A DNA stretch of 64,000 nucleotides from GCA-003244245 sp963823755. Lineage in GTDB: Bacteria; Actinomycetota; Actinomycetes; Mycobacteriales; Pseudonocardiaceae. Of the stretch, positions 34,100 through 42,683 are shown in pieces. The notes beneath the pieces were generated by a model that worked only from the letters and a program-made list of their open reading frames with translations, ran no database searches and was not told where the DNA came from. How positions within the stretch are numbered: position 1 is the first letter of the stretch; each line of letters starts with the position of its first letter. The stretch lies in the NCBI GenBank assembly GCA_963823755.1, contig CAWGMP010000024.1, positions 173,862 through 237,861 of the forward strand, read 5' to 3'. The position numbers were made by a program, and so were the translations under genes.

Positions 34100-36165
34100 G
34101 GTGAGGTTGGCGTGGTGTCGTTGTTGTGGCTTTGGATGGCGGTAATGATCTGGGCGGCCCAGTCGGTGGGGTGTTGGTGTCCGAGGAGTTCGGCGAGATG
34201 TTTAAGGCGTGTGCGGCGTTGTGCGGGAGAAAGCGTCAGGGCTTGTTGCAGGGTGTCGACGAGGTTTGCGGGTGAGTGGGGGTTGGTGAGCAGTGCTGCG
34301 GTGCCGAGTTGGTCGGCGGCGCCGGTGTGGTGGGAGAGCACCAGCACGCCGGCCAGGCCGGCGGCTGCCTGGGCGGTGATGAATTCCTTCGCGGTGAGGT
34401 TCATGCCGTCTTGCAAGGAGGTCACCCAGAACACGTCGGCGGCGAGGTAGTGGTCGATCACCTCGGTGAAGGGCAGGGTGCGGGGCAGGTAGTCGATGGG
34501 CTGCCAGGTGCTGGTGCTCCAGGCGTGGTTGATCTCGGTGATGCGGTGTTCGAGTGTGTGGCGGGTCGTGTCGTAGGCGGTGATGCCGGGTTCGGGGGGT
34601 GGGCACACCAGCCGGAACTGCAGGTGCCCGCGCAGGTCGGGACAGCGGGCGAGCAGCGCCGCGATGGCCTCGACCTTCTGCACCGGGGCTTTGGCGTAGT
34701 CCAGGCGTTCGACGGAGAGCACCAGCGGTCCGCTGACCGGTCGATGGTGGGGCTTGCGGGTGCGGGCCAGTGCTTCGATGGCGTCGCGGTCGATGCCCAG
34801 CGGATGCACGCCCAGGCGTGGCGGTCGGGGGATGCCGGCGAGGGCCTGGTGGAAGTGCTCGGCGAAGGCCTCAGTGTGAAATCCGGCCCAGTCCAGGCAG
34901 CCCAGGGAGGCGCGGATCTCCGGGGCGGTGGGCAGCGCGGCGAAGATGTCCGGCGCAGGGAAGGGCGTGTGGTGGAACAGGCCCAGCCGCAGGTCAGGGC
35001 GGGCCGTGCGGAGCAGGCCGGGCACGAGCCACAGGTTGTAGTCGTGCAGCCAGACGGTTGCGCCCGGCGCGGCCCGGGTGCTGATGTGGTCGGCGAAGCG
35101 TGCGTTCACGGCGCGGTAGTGCGCCCAGGCGGCCGACTCGAAGCGCAGTCGCTGGGGTTGGGACATCAGCACCGGCCACAGCGTCTCCTTGCAGGCCCGG
35201 TGGAAGTACCCAGCCCACTCGGTGGGGCTCAGCGGCAGGAAAGACAGCGGCAGCCCGGTGTTGTGCCCGTCGAGGCAGGTCGCGGGTGCGTCGTGCCCCA
35301 CGACCGCGGCGGCTACCCAGATGGCTTGCAGGTCGCCGGTGAACAAGCTGCGCAGGATGGGCAGGACGCCGTTGGGGCTCGACGGCGGCTGCCATCCGCC
35401 CGGGGTCCAACTCACCGGTGGGCGGTGGTAGCCGACCACCAGCGGGTAGTCGCGTTGCACCCAGCCCAGGTCCTGAAGGGCCGACAGGACGGCGGCGGCG
35501 CCCCTCTGGTCGGGTCGATGCACGGTGTCGCTCGCGGCTACCGCTGCGAGCAGGGCGGGCTCGGCGTTTCCGACGATCACGCCGTGCGCGCCGAGCTGGA
35601 ACAGTGACAGGTCGTTGAGGGAGTCGCCGGCGACTAGGACCGAGACCATCGGCCAGTGGTGCTTGCGGGCCAGGGCTGCCAGGGCGCTGCCCTTGGACAC
35701 ACTCGGTGGTAACACGTCGAAGTAGCGGTCCGCCGAGTACAGCCAGGTGCACCCCAGTGCCTGGACAGCGTCGGTGATCTGCCGGGTTAACTGCTCGGGG
35801 CGTAGGTAGAACGAGCAGCGGCCGTCTTGGGCCACGCCGTGTTGATAGGTCAGCGCGGGGAAGCGGTCTAACGCGGTGCGCACCCGCTGCGCACCGGGCC
35901 AGCCGGCCCGCAGCTGTGCCTGCAGTGCCTCGATCGGGGCCAGGTCCACTCCGTCGATCACACTCGCTCCGACGTCGGCGATGATCCAACGCGGTCGCGG
36001 CAGCAGCGGGTCTCGGAGCGCCTCGCGTACCGAGGGCAGCCCGCGGCCGGTCGCGAAGACCACCGTCACCTCGGGATGGCGGGCCAGAGCGGCATGCAAC
36101 CGGCGTCGGTCGGCCGCGTCGCCGCCAAGGAGCGTGCCGTCGAGGTCAGCGACCAGGATCTTCAT
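34060..36165 (-). CDS. HAD phosphatase-GT20 glycosyltransferase fusion (trehalose/glucosylglycerol-phosphate synthase type)
   Basis: A 701-residue bifunctional protein. Residues 1-235 are a HAD-IIB sugar phosphatase of the sucrose-phosphatase type: nucleophile Asp7 and Asp9 in VADLDGTLLGG, Lys158 and GDSLNDLSLF (Asp181, Asp185). Residues about 240-690 are a GT20 synthase: WLHDYNLWLVPGLLR, LGLFHHTPFPAPDIF, SVERLDYAKAPVQKVEA and LQDGMNLTAKEFITAQ. Together they would make a glycosyl-phosphate and dephosphorylate it in one protein, as in GgpPS-type glucosylglycerol synthases of some proteobacteria or a trehalose route. The last 14 residues run into resolvase-derived sequence. GGAGAGG precedes the ATG. 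A PfkB kinase lies upstream on the same strand. Confidence 0.88.
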   Translation of the reverse strand: MKILVADLDGTLLGGDAADRRRLHAALARHPEVTVVFATGRGLPSVREALRDPLLPRPRWIIADVGASVIDGVDLAPIEALQAQLRAGWPGAQRVRTALDRFPALTYQHGVAQDGRCSFYLRPEQLTRQITDAVQALGCTWLYSADRYFDVLPPSVSKGSALAALARKHHWPMVSVLVAGDSLNDLSLFQLGAHGVIVGNAEPALLAAVAASDTVHRPDQRGAAAVLSALQDLGWVQRDYPLVVGYHRPPVSWTPGGWQPPSSPNGVLPILRSLFTGDLQAIWVAAAVVGHDAPATCLDGHNTGLPLSFLPLSPTEWAGYFHRACKETLWPVLMSQPQRLRFESAAWAHYRAVNARFADHISTRAAPGATVWLHDYNLWLVPGLLRTARPDLRLGLFHHTPFPAPDIFAALPTAPEIRASLGCLDWAGFHTEAFAEHFHQALAGIPRPPRLGVHPLGIDRDAIEALARTRKPHHRPVSGPLVLSVERLDYAKAPVQKVEAIAALLARCPDLRGHLQFRLVCPPPEPGITAYDTTRHTLEHRITEINHAWSTSTWQPIDYLPRTLPFTEVIDHYLAADVFWVTSLQDGMNLTAKEFITAQAAAGLAGVLVLSHHTGAADQLGTAALLTNPHSPANLVDTLQQALTLSPAQRRTRLKHLAELLGHQHPTDWAAQIITAIQSHNNDTTPTSPKSPRYSPNAASI

Positions 36166-36245
36166 GCAGCGCCTCTCCGGTAGCGCGGGCTGCCGCGTGC
36201 CCGGGCCACCACGCTTGCGCCACGGCTCTCGCCGATCGCCACGCG

Positions 36246-36279
36246 AGATGCGCCCCAGCCGGTGGGCTGGGGCGCATCT
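36246..36279. terminator. perfect 15-bp hairpin between pfkB and HAD-GT20
   Basis: The arms 36246-36260 and 36265-36279 are exact inverted copies around a GGTG loop. No T-run follows. It lies between two leftward genes, so it could end the pfkB transcript or attenuate. A weaker 7-bp inverted repeat (36299-36305 with 36322-36328) lies next to it. Confidence 0.65.
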
Positions 36280-36395
36280 AGGATTAATATCAGCGGAACG
36301 TTACATGAACAACTAACTGAGTGTAACGCAGTTCCGGCGGTGGGCGAATAGTCGGCGTCCTCGCCCGCGTGGCCGGGTTTCCGGCCGGTGGACAG

Positions 36396-37364
36396 TCATG
36401 GGTGAGGTACCCGGGAGAGCCAGTGCTGCAGCCCTGCCAGGTCGGGTGCGGCGCTGGAGCCGGGGGCAGTGGTCGCCGCGGCACCGCAGGCGACGGCGGC
36501 GACCAGGCAGTGGGGAAGCTGTTGTCCGGTGAGGTGGGCGTGTACGAAGCCGGCATTGAAGCAGTCACCGGCGCCGGTGGTGTCCAGGACCTCGACCGGA
36601 ATGGCGGCGAGGTCATACCGCGTCCCACCCTGGACCGCGGCGGCTCCGGTGCTACCGCGTTTGACGACCACAGTGTCCACAAGGCCGGCAAGCACCTCCA
36701 AAGCGTCATCGACTGTGGTGGCACCGGTCAGCCGCAATGCTTCGTCGGTGTTGGGGGCAAAGACATCGACCTGGGTGAGGACCTCGCGCACCGTGGGGGT
36801 GTAGAGGGTGGCGGGGACGTCCTGGCAGTCCATGAACACCTGGGTTCCGAGCTGGTGGGCGATCCGCAAGCCAGCCTGCACGGCCGCACCATAGTGAAGC
36901 TTGGGCAGTATCAGCATCCGGGGGCGGTGCTTATACAGCAGCGCGGCCAGCGACTGCGGGCTGACCGGGTCCTGATAGCTGACCATGGCCCGGTCACCCG
37001 GAAAAGACAACACAACTGTGACGCTGCGTAACGGGATGGGGTGATGGCGAAAGCCGGTCTCGTCGAGACCCTCTGCGCGGGCAGCAGACAGGACTTCTTG
37101 GCTGAACGCGTCATTGCCGAAGTCGGTGGTCCACACGACGTCGTGCCCCAGGCGGTGCAGGGCCATCGCCAGGGTGAAGGCCCCGCCGGGCAGCAGGCTG
37201 AACCCCCCAGCGAAGACCTCGGTGCCGGAGCGGACAGGTCGGGATAAGTCCCGAAAGATCAGATCGGCGAAGTAGGCACCCACGACGAGCACCTCGCGAC
37301 CGTGTGACGCAATGTTCACGATCGGTGCGGCCACAGACGCCGCCCGGTGCGCTCCTGACACCAT
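36396..37364 (-). CDS. PfkB-family carbohydrate kinase
   Basis: A 322-residue ribokinase-like kinase. GGFSLLPGGAFTLAMALHRLG is the substrate-side glycine motif, and EVLDTTGAGDCFNAGFVHAHL carries the catalytic Asp and anion hole. The sugar is unknown. It lies upstream of the HAD-GT20 gene on the same strand, so the two may serve one compatible-solute or sugar pathway, although a strong hairpin separates them. The first 25 residues may be extra; a GTG near 37316 is an alternative start. Confidence 0.9.
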   Translation of the reverse strand: MVSGAHRAASVAAPIVNIASHGREVLVVGAYFADLIFRDLSRPVRSGTEVFAGGFSLLPGGAFTLAMALHRLGHDVVWTTDFGNDAFSQEVLSAARAEGLDETGFRHHPIPLRSVTVVLSFPGDRAMVSYQDPVSPQSLAALLYKHRPRMLILPKLHYGAAVQAGLRIAHQLGTQVFMDCQDVPATLYTPTVREVLTQVDVFAPNTDEALRLTGATTVDDALEVLAGLVDTVVVKRGSTGAAAVQGGTRYDLAAIPVEVLDTTGAGDCFNAGFVHAHLTGQQLPHCLVAAVACGAAATTAPGSSAAPDLAGLQHWLSRVPHP

Positions 37365-37464
37365 GGATCACGAGTCCGCCGATCGGACCAGCCGGAGGCC
37401 GGACACGGCCGACCGCAACGATCTCGACTTTCGGATGTCTGTTGCTCGGCCAGGCCCGGCCCGT

Positions 37465-37889
37465 TCATTCGTCCTCGGGCAGGTTCGGGTCGCGAAGCGG
37501 GCGGAGGCCAGCGGCGCCCAGCTCCTGGGCGTGGAAGCTGTAGTGGCCTGCGACGTTGATGTGCTTGTACCAGTACGGATGCAACCTTGCGACGTCCTCG
37601 TCGCGCACCGGGTAACCGGACGCCCGCAGCTGATCGAGGATCAGGTCAAGGTAGCGGGTGTTCCACAGGTGATGCAATTGGTGACCAGGCCCCAGCGCGT
37701 CGAGCTGATCTTCCAGCCCGGAGTGATATGCCTCGCGCAGCTCGCCTTTGCGGCCGTGGAAGACGTGTTTGCCAGCTCCGGACGGTAATCGACGCCCAGG
37801 AGTTTGAGCAGCCCAAACACCATCTCGCTGTAGGAACCGGTGTCAGAAATGAACACCTCCAGCCGGACTCCACCGTCGCGGTGGTACAT
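37465..37889 (-). mobile_element. Tn3-family transposase remnant (internally deleted, frameshifted)
   Basis: The upstream frame reads VRLEVFISDTGSYSEMVFGL and LKLLGVDYRPELA, part of the Tn3 transposase catalytic core. After a deletion and frame change it continues KHVFHGRKGELREAYHSG, LWNTRYLDLILDQLRASGYPV, DEDVARLHPYWYKHIN and GLRPLRDP, the C-terminus. Roughly 135 of about 1000 residues remain. It joins directly to the gluC fragment at about 37889. No terminal 38-bp repeat was found. Confidence 0.85.
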
Positions 37890-38029
37890 CAGCGGTGGGA
37901 CCGGGCTGACCCGAACACCGCCAACACGGTGCCCAGCAGCAGCGCCCCGATGAATGCCAACGCGGTCAGCTCGAGGGTGACGAGCAGGCCGCCCAGCAGG
38001 AAGCCGATATCGTTGATGACGATGTGCAC
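37889..38029 (-). pseudogene. gluC-type permease 5' fragment
   Basis: A GTG at 38029 opens 46 codons that include FLLGGLLVTLELTALAFIGA and LLLGTVLAVF, the first membrane helix of a GluC-type permease. Frame-shifted codons for RVSPVPPL follow, then Tn3 sequence begins. It lies 21 nt after the gluB stop, the original operon spacing. Confidence 0.75.
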
Positions 38030-38050
38030 GCTCGGGCTTCCCCCGACGGC

Positions 38051-38707
38051 TCAGGATCCCGCGGACGAGCCGATTGCCGGCGGGACCGGGGCGTCGCCCT
38101 TGACGACCGTGCCGAGGGTCGCTTTCCACAGCTCCGCCCAGCTGCTGTCGGCGTAGATCTTCCTCAGCCAGTCGTCGACGAACTGTTTGGTCGTCGGATC
38201 GCCAAGAGGCAGTCCGATGCGGTAGGGCTCCTGGGAGAAGCGCTCGCCCACCACCTTGACCGCAGGGTTGCTGCTGGCATCGGAGATCAGGATGCCCTGG
38301 TCGAGCGCGTAGACGTCGGCCCGGTCCTGCTGCACCGCGGCCACGCATTGGGCGTCTTCCTGGAACAACAGCGTGTTCGCACCGGCGCGGCCTTCTGCAG
38401 GGTGAGCGCCGCGGTGGAGTTCACCTCGGTGGCGACCATCTTGCCGTTGAGATCGGCGACGCTGCGGATCGCCGTGTTGCCAGCTCTGACCATGATTGCA
38501 TCGCCGGACTCGTAGTACGGGCCTGCGAACGCCACGTTACTTCGAGCCAGGTGCGATCGCCGAGGTGTCGGCCACCGGTGAGCCAGCGATGATCGCGTCG
38601 TAGCCGTGGGTGTCCGCCTGCCCAAGCGGGGCAGGCGCGGTGCCGTTATCGGCGCACCCGCCGAGTACGTGCACACCGGCGGAGCCATGGCAAGTGCGAA
38701 AAGCTAC
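38051..38707 (-). pseudogene. glutamate-type ABC transporter substrate-binding protein, broken
   Basis: Pieces in three frames add up to a family 3 solute-binding lipoprotein: a lipobox-like VLGGCADNGTAP, then DTHGYDAIIAGSPVADTS, a frameshift, ARSNVAFAGPYYESGDAIMV and LNGKMVATEVNSTAALTLQK, a second frameshift, and the C-terminal lobe from FQEDAQCVAAVQQDRADVYA to LGTVVKGDAPVP. The putative start codon reads GTA where GTG would be expected behind the -10 box. The gene is dead. Confidence 0.8.
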
Positions 38708-38714
38708 GGCGCCC

Positions 38715-38720
38715 AGACTA
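38715..38720 (-). promoter_or_regulatory. leaderless -10 box of the broken gluB gene
   Basis: TAGTCT inside a 15-base sequence that is also found before the crotonase gene (48776-48790). It is 7 nt from the codon that is now GTA. Confidence 0.5.
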
Positions 38721-38793
38721 GGGACGGGGGCTGATTCAGGTGAAACTGACGTTGAGGCACTAGTCTGCTTACACGAGGAATCTGAGGGACGCC

Positions 38794-39864
38794 ATGCTCA
38801 CTGACCGTTCGACGCTCACCCAGTTCCTGATCGAGGAGCGGCGCCGCTATCCGGGCGCGAGTGGGGAGCTGAACTCGCTCATCCTCGACGTTGCGCTCGC
38901 GTGCAAGGCGATCTCCAAGCGGGTGGCGTACGGTGCGCTCGGTGGTGTGCTTGGGTCCGCGGCGGCGACCAACGTCCAAGGGGAGACGCAGCAGAAACTC
39001 GACCTGATCGCGAACGACCTGTTCCTGCGCGCCAACGAATGGGGCGGTCTGGTCTCCGGGATGGTGTCCGAGGAGCTGGAGTCACCGTTTCCCATCCCGG
39101 AGCGCTACCCGCGGGGCAAATACCTCCTGGCGTTCGACCCGCTCGACGGTTCGTCGAACATCGATGTGAACCTCTCGGTCGGCAGCATCTTCTCGATCCT
39201 GCGTGCCACGAATCCGGGTGCGAACGCAGCCGCGGAAGACTTCCTGCAGCCGGGGTCGGAGCAAGTCTGCGCCGGATACGCGATCTACGGCCCTTCGACG
39301 ATGATGGTCTTGACCGTCGGCACGGGTGTGCACGGCTTCACGCTCGAACCGCAGCTCGGCGAGTTCATCTTGACCCATCCGGCGATCCAAGTCCCGGGCG
39401 CCGCGAGCGAGTTCGCGATCAACGCCTCGAACAGCCGATTCTGGGAGCCGGCGGTGACGCGTTACGTCGACGAGTGCCTCGCTGGCAGCACAGGCCCTCG
39501 CGGCAAGGATTTCAACATGCGATGGGTCGCGTCGCTCGTCGCAGAGACGCACCGCATTCTCACCCGCGGCGGTGTATTCCTCTATCCCCGCGACACGAAG
39601 GATCCGGCGAAGCAGGGTCGGCTGCGCCTGCTCTACGAGGCCAATCCGGTGGCTTTCATCATCGAGCAGGCGGGCGGCCTCGCGAGCACCGGGCGCGCGC
39701 GGGTTCTCGACATCGCGCCGGAGAACTTGCATCAGCGCATCGCGTTCATCTTCGGCGCGCGCGAGGAGGTCGAGCTCATCGAGCAGTACCACCGAGACCA
39801 CAATGTGGTCCAAGATGACGCACCGCTCTACGGCACGCGCGGTCTATTCCGCACCTACGGTTGA
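38794..39864 (+). CDS. fbp: class I fructose-1,6-bisphosphatase
   Basis: A 356-residue enzyme that hydrolyses fructose-1,6-bisphosphate (and possibly sedoheptulose-1,7-bisphosphate) in gluconeogenesis or the Calvin cycle. The metal and phosphate site is at residues 113-121 (AFDPLDGSS), with SEELE upstream, YAIYGPSTMMVLTVG and GGVFLYPRDTKDPAKQGRLRLLYEANP for the substrate site. Actinobacteria normally use class II GlpX, so a class I enzyme paired with prk points to a Calvin-cycle cassette. The gene ends 18 nt before prk. Confidence 0.95.
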   Translation: MLTDRSTLTQFLIEERRRYPGASGELNSLILDVALACKAISKRVAYGALGGVLGSAAATNVQGETQQKLDLIANDLFLRANEWGGLVSGMVSEELESPFPIPERYPRGKYLLAFDPLDGSSNIDVNLSVGSIFSILRATNPGANAAAEDFLQPGSEQVCAGYAIYGPSTMMVLTVGTGVHGFTLEPQLGEFILTHPAIQVPGAASEFAINASNSRFWEPAVTRYVDECLAGSTGPRGKDFNMRWVASLVAETHRILTRGGVFLYPRDTKDPAKQGRLRLLYEANPVAFIIEQAGGLASTGRARVLDIAPENLHQRIAFIFGAREEVELIEQYHRDHNVVQDDAPLYGTRGLFRTYG

Positions 39865-39882
39865 GCGAAAGGAGAACAGGCT

Positions 39883-40755
39883 ATGTCAGCCAGGCATCCG
39901 ATCATCGCCATCACCGGCTCCTCGGGCGCTGGGACAACATCGGTGATGCGTACCTTCGAGCAGATCTTTCGGCGTGAGCAGGTGAATTCGGTGCTCATCG
40001 AGGGCGACAGCTTTCACCGATACGACCGTACCGAGATGAAGGCCGAGACGGCTGCGCGCAGTGATCACTCGCTCAGCCATTTCGGCCCGGAGGCGAACCT
40101 GTTCGAGGAGCTCGAGGAGCTGTTTCGGCAGTACGGCGAGAATGGTCGCGGTCGCGTGCGCAAGTACTTGCACGACGACGAGGAGGCGGAGCCCTATGGG
40201 CAGCCTCCCGGTACGTTCACGCCCTGGGATAACCTGCCTGCCGACACGGATTTGCTGTTCTATGAGGGGCTACACGGAGCGGTTGCGACCGACAAAGTTG
40301 ACGTCGCCCAGCACGTGGACCTGCTGATCGGCGTCGTTCCGGTGATCAATCTGGAGTGGATCCAGAAACTACAACGTGACAAGGCGACGCGGGGCTACTC
40401 CACCGAGGCGGTGACCGACACGATTTTACGCCGCATGCCCGACTACGTGAACTATATCTGTCCGCAGTTCTCGCGTACGCACGTCAACTTCCAGCGTGTG
40501 CCGATCGTTGACACATCCAATCCGTTCATCGCCAGGACCATTCCGACGCTGGACGAGTCGATGCTCATCATCCGCTTCGCCGATCCGCGCGGAATCGATT
40601 TCTCGTATCTCGTCTCAATGTTGCACGACTCGTTCATGTCGCGTGCGAACACCATTGTCTGCCCCGGTGGCAAGATGGATCTCGCGATGCAGCTCATCTT
40701 CACGCCGATGGTATGGCGTCTGATCGAACGGCGCAAGCAGGCGCTCGGGCCCTAG
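39883..40755 (+). CDS. prk: phosphoribulokinase (bacterial type)
   Basis: A 290-residue kinase making ribulose-1,5-bisphosphate, the CO2 acceptor of RuBisCO. Residues 11-20 (TGSSGAGTTS) are the P-loop; GDSFHRYDR, DNLPADTDLLFYEGLHG (Walker B region) and INLEWIQKLQRDKATRGYS follow. Length matches proteobacterial type I PRK. GAAAGGAGA before the ATG is the ribosome site, and fbp immediately upstream makes an operon. No RuBisCO is present in the window. The product has no known use without RuBisCO or a related enzyme. Confidence 0.96.
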   Translation: MSARHPIIAITGSSGAGTTSVMRTFEQIFRREQVNSVLIEGDSFHRYDRTEMKAETAARSDHSLSHFGPEANLFEELEELFRQYGENGRGRVRKYLHDDEEAEPYGQPPGTFTPWDNLPADTDLLFYEGLHGAVATDKVDVAQHVDLLIGVVPVINLEWIQKLQRDKATRGYSTEAVTDTILRRMPDYVNYICPQFSRTHVNFQRVPIVDTSNPFIARTIPTLDESMLIIRFADPRGIDFSYLVSMLHDSFMSRANTIVCPGGKMDLAMQLIFTPMVWRLIERRKQALGP

Positions 40756-40778
40756 CCTCGACGTTTCGTGCGAGGCTA
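40753..40778. terminator. hairpin between prk and folP2
   Basis: TAGCCTCG (40753-40760) pairs with CGAGGCTA (40771-40778); inner ACG/CGT extends the stem with one bulge. The prk stop codon forms the base. It can serve both convergent genes. Confidence 0.6.
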
Positions 40779-40792
40779 AGGCGTGCCATCGA

Positions 40793-41707
40793 TTAGACCA
40801 GGTTGTGGCGAGCGGTCGCCGGGGGGCGAAAACCCAGGATCGCCTCGGTGAGGCGGACCGCCGACACGGCGGCTTGGACGTCGTGCATGCGAACAATCCG
40901 GGCGCCCTGGACAATGCAGAAAACCGCTGCGGCGAGTGTTCCTTCGAGACGCTGACCCTGTGCCAGGTCGAGGGTTTCACCGATGAAATCCTTATTCGAT
41001 ACTGCAACTAGAGTGGGATATCCAAGGGCGGTGATCTCACTCAGCCGCCGGGTCAGTTCAAGTGTGTGGTAGGTGTTCTTGTTCAGGTCGTGTCCCGGAT
41101 CGACGATGATTCTTTCGGGTGGAACACCAATATTGACAGCGAGATCCACCCGCTGTCGCAGAAAGTTCGCAACCTCAACAGTGACATCGTGGTACGAGGG
41201 GCGGGGGAATACCGTCCGAGGTGCCGCCAAGGTGTGGACGATCGTCAGAGTAGCATCGCTGCCGGCAACGAACTCCGCCACGGCAGGATCGTGAAGTCCG
41301 CTGGTGTCATTGATGACACTCGCTCCCGCTGCGATGCTGTGACGTGCTACCTCGGGACGGCAGGTGTCGACTGAGATCACCACGTAAGGATTTCGTCGGG
41401 CCGATTCTTCGACAACCGGGATCACTCGATCGAGCTCCTCCTTTACCGTCACGACCGGGCCGGGAGCGAAGGGCACGCCGCCGATGTCGACCCAGTCGGC
41501 GCCCTCAGAAACCGCCTTGTCAACCGCGTCGACGGCCTCAGCGAAGCCGAAGGTCTTACCCCGGTCATGGAAGGAGTCCGGCGTCCGGTTCACAATGGCC
41601 ATGACCGCCACCCGGCGAGAGAAATCGAAGAGGTGGCCGCCGATCGTCCGCTGGGGGCTTCTCAGGTGGGGCAGGAAGATGCCAGGCCCGCAGGGGGTTA
41701 TGCCCAT
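40793..41707 (-). CDS. folP2: FolP2-like dihydropteroate synthase family protein
   Basis: A 304-residue TIM-barrel protein of the pterin-binding family. MAIVNRTPDSFHDRG, VDIGGVPFAPGP, ISVDTCRPEVARHSIAAGASVINDTSG, IVDPGHDLNKNTYHTLELTR and SNKDFIGETL match mycobacterial FolP2 (Rv1207) better than FolP1. FolP2 proteins are reported not to have normal dihydropteroate synthase activity, so a role other than folate synthesis is likely. The ATG at 41707 begins the conserved part; the ORF upstream is not family sequence. Convergent with prk. Confidence 0.85.
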   Translation of the reverse strand: MGITPCGPGIFLPHLRSPQRTIGGHLFDFSRRVAVMAIVNRTPDSFHDRGKTFGFAEAVDAVDKAVSEGADWVDIGGVPFAPGPVVTVKEELDRVIPVVEESARRNPYVVISVDTCRPEVARHSIAAGASVINDTSGLHDPAVAEFVAGSDATLTIVHTLAAPRTVFPRPSYHDVTVEVANFLRQRVDLAVNIGVPPERIIVDPGHDLNKNTYHTLELTRRLSEITALGYPTLVAVSNKDFIGETLDLAQGQRLEGTLAAAVFCIVQGARIVRMHDVQAAVSAVRLTEAILGFRPPATARHNLV

Positions 41708-41933
41708 GGTGATCAACTCATCGTCAGTCGAGGCAGCGCGTGCAGGGTGGCACCAGGGGACTGACAGCGAACCTACACTCTGACCCATTGTGCGGCATGC
41801 ACATGGCACGATCGGGGGAAGTGTCGCCGGCTGGCAGGAACACGCGACGGGGGCGACCACCGGAAATTGCCCCAGATGCTGTTCTCTTGCTCATCGTGTA
41901 GGGATCAAGTTTCACCGGATCGGGGGGTTGACA

Positions 41934-42683
41934 GTGAACGGACTCGCAGCCGAGTGCAGAGTCGTTCCCTATCAGGTCACCGCGGAGTTTTACGACCTGC
42001 TGCATGGCGTCGACTATCGGCAGCGGGCGCGTCGGTCGTTGTCCTTCTCCGCTGCGCGGGCACAGGTCGCCATCCTGGAGGTCGGAGCCGGCAGCGGTCT
42101 GGTCACGACGGTGCTGGCCGAGGCGTCCAGCGTGCCAGTACACGCAGTCGAGCCCGCCCTGCCAATGCGCGCTCTGCTATTGAGCCGCCTGGCTGACACT
42201 GGCGAACTGGTGCGGCAGCGGGTAACAGTGCACGCAATGGCCATGCAGGATGTGGACCTGCACGAGATGGTCGATCTGGCTATCTGCGTCAACGTCGCCT
42301 CATGCTGGAATCCCGAGCAGCGGCGTGCCGGGTGGCGAGCGATCGCGCGAGCGCTTACCCACAACGGCGTATTGGTACTGGATTGTCCGCCCGAACAGGC
42401 CGATATGATCGAGCAGTCAGAGGAATGCATGACGGTCACCATGGGTGGTGATGAGTACAGTGGTCGCATAACGGTGGTCGATTGCGGCGGGGACCGGGCC
42501 CGCATGGACGCCAGCTACCAGGTACGGCGTCGCGGAGTCCTGCTGCGGGAAGCGTTCGAGTCTTTCGACATGTGGGTACTGGGACGGCGGCGGCTCCTTG
42601 CTGAACTGGCCGAGACGGGCTTGTACCCACGGCCGGACGACGACGGCAACCCAGAGCTGCTCCGGGTCTACCGCCGTTCCTGA
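41934..42683 (+). CDS. class I SAM-dependent methyltransferase
   Basis: A 249-residue methyltransferase-like protein with the SAM-binding glycine motif ILEVGAGSGLVTTVLAEA, the acidic VHAVEPALPMRALLL and the later motif AICVNVASCWNPEQRRAGW / VLVLDCPPEQ. The YDLLHGVDYR start is common in this group. The substrate cannot be told. A GTG at 41934 after a run of G residues is the chosen start; the ORF begins at 41790. Confidence 0.85.
   Translation: MNGLAAECRVVPYQVTAEFYDLLHGVDYRQRARRSLSFSAARAQVAILEVGAGSGLVTTVLAEASSVPVHAVEPALPMRALLLSRLADTGELVRQRVTVHAMAMQDVDLHEMVDLAICVNVASCWNPEQRRAGWRAIARALTHNGVLVLDCPPEQADMIEQSEECMTVTMGGDEYSGRITVVDCGGDRARMDASYQVRRRGVLLREAFESFDMWVLGRRRLLAELAETGLYPRPDDDGNPELLRVYRRS

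Noticed and set aside
34276..35607. 443-codon plus-strand open frame
   Set aside because: Shadow of the HAD-GT20 gene, which has all catalytic motifs on the other strand.
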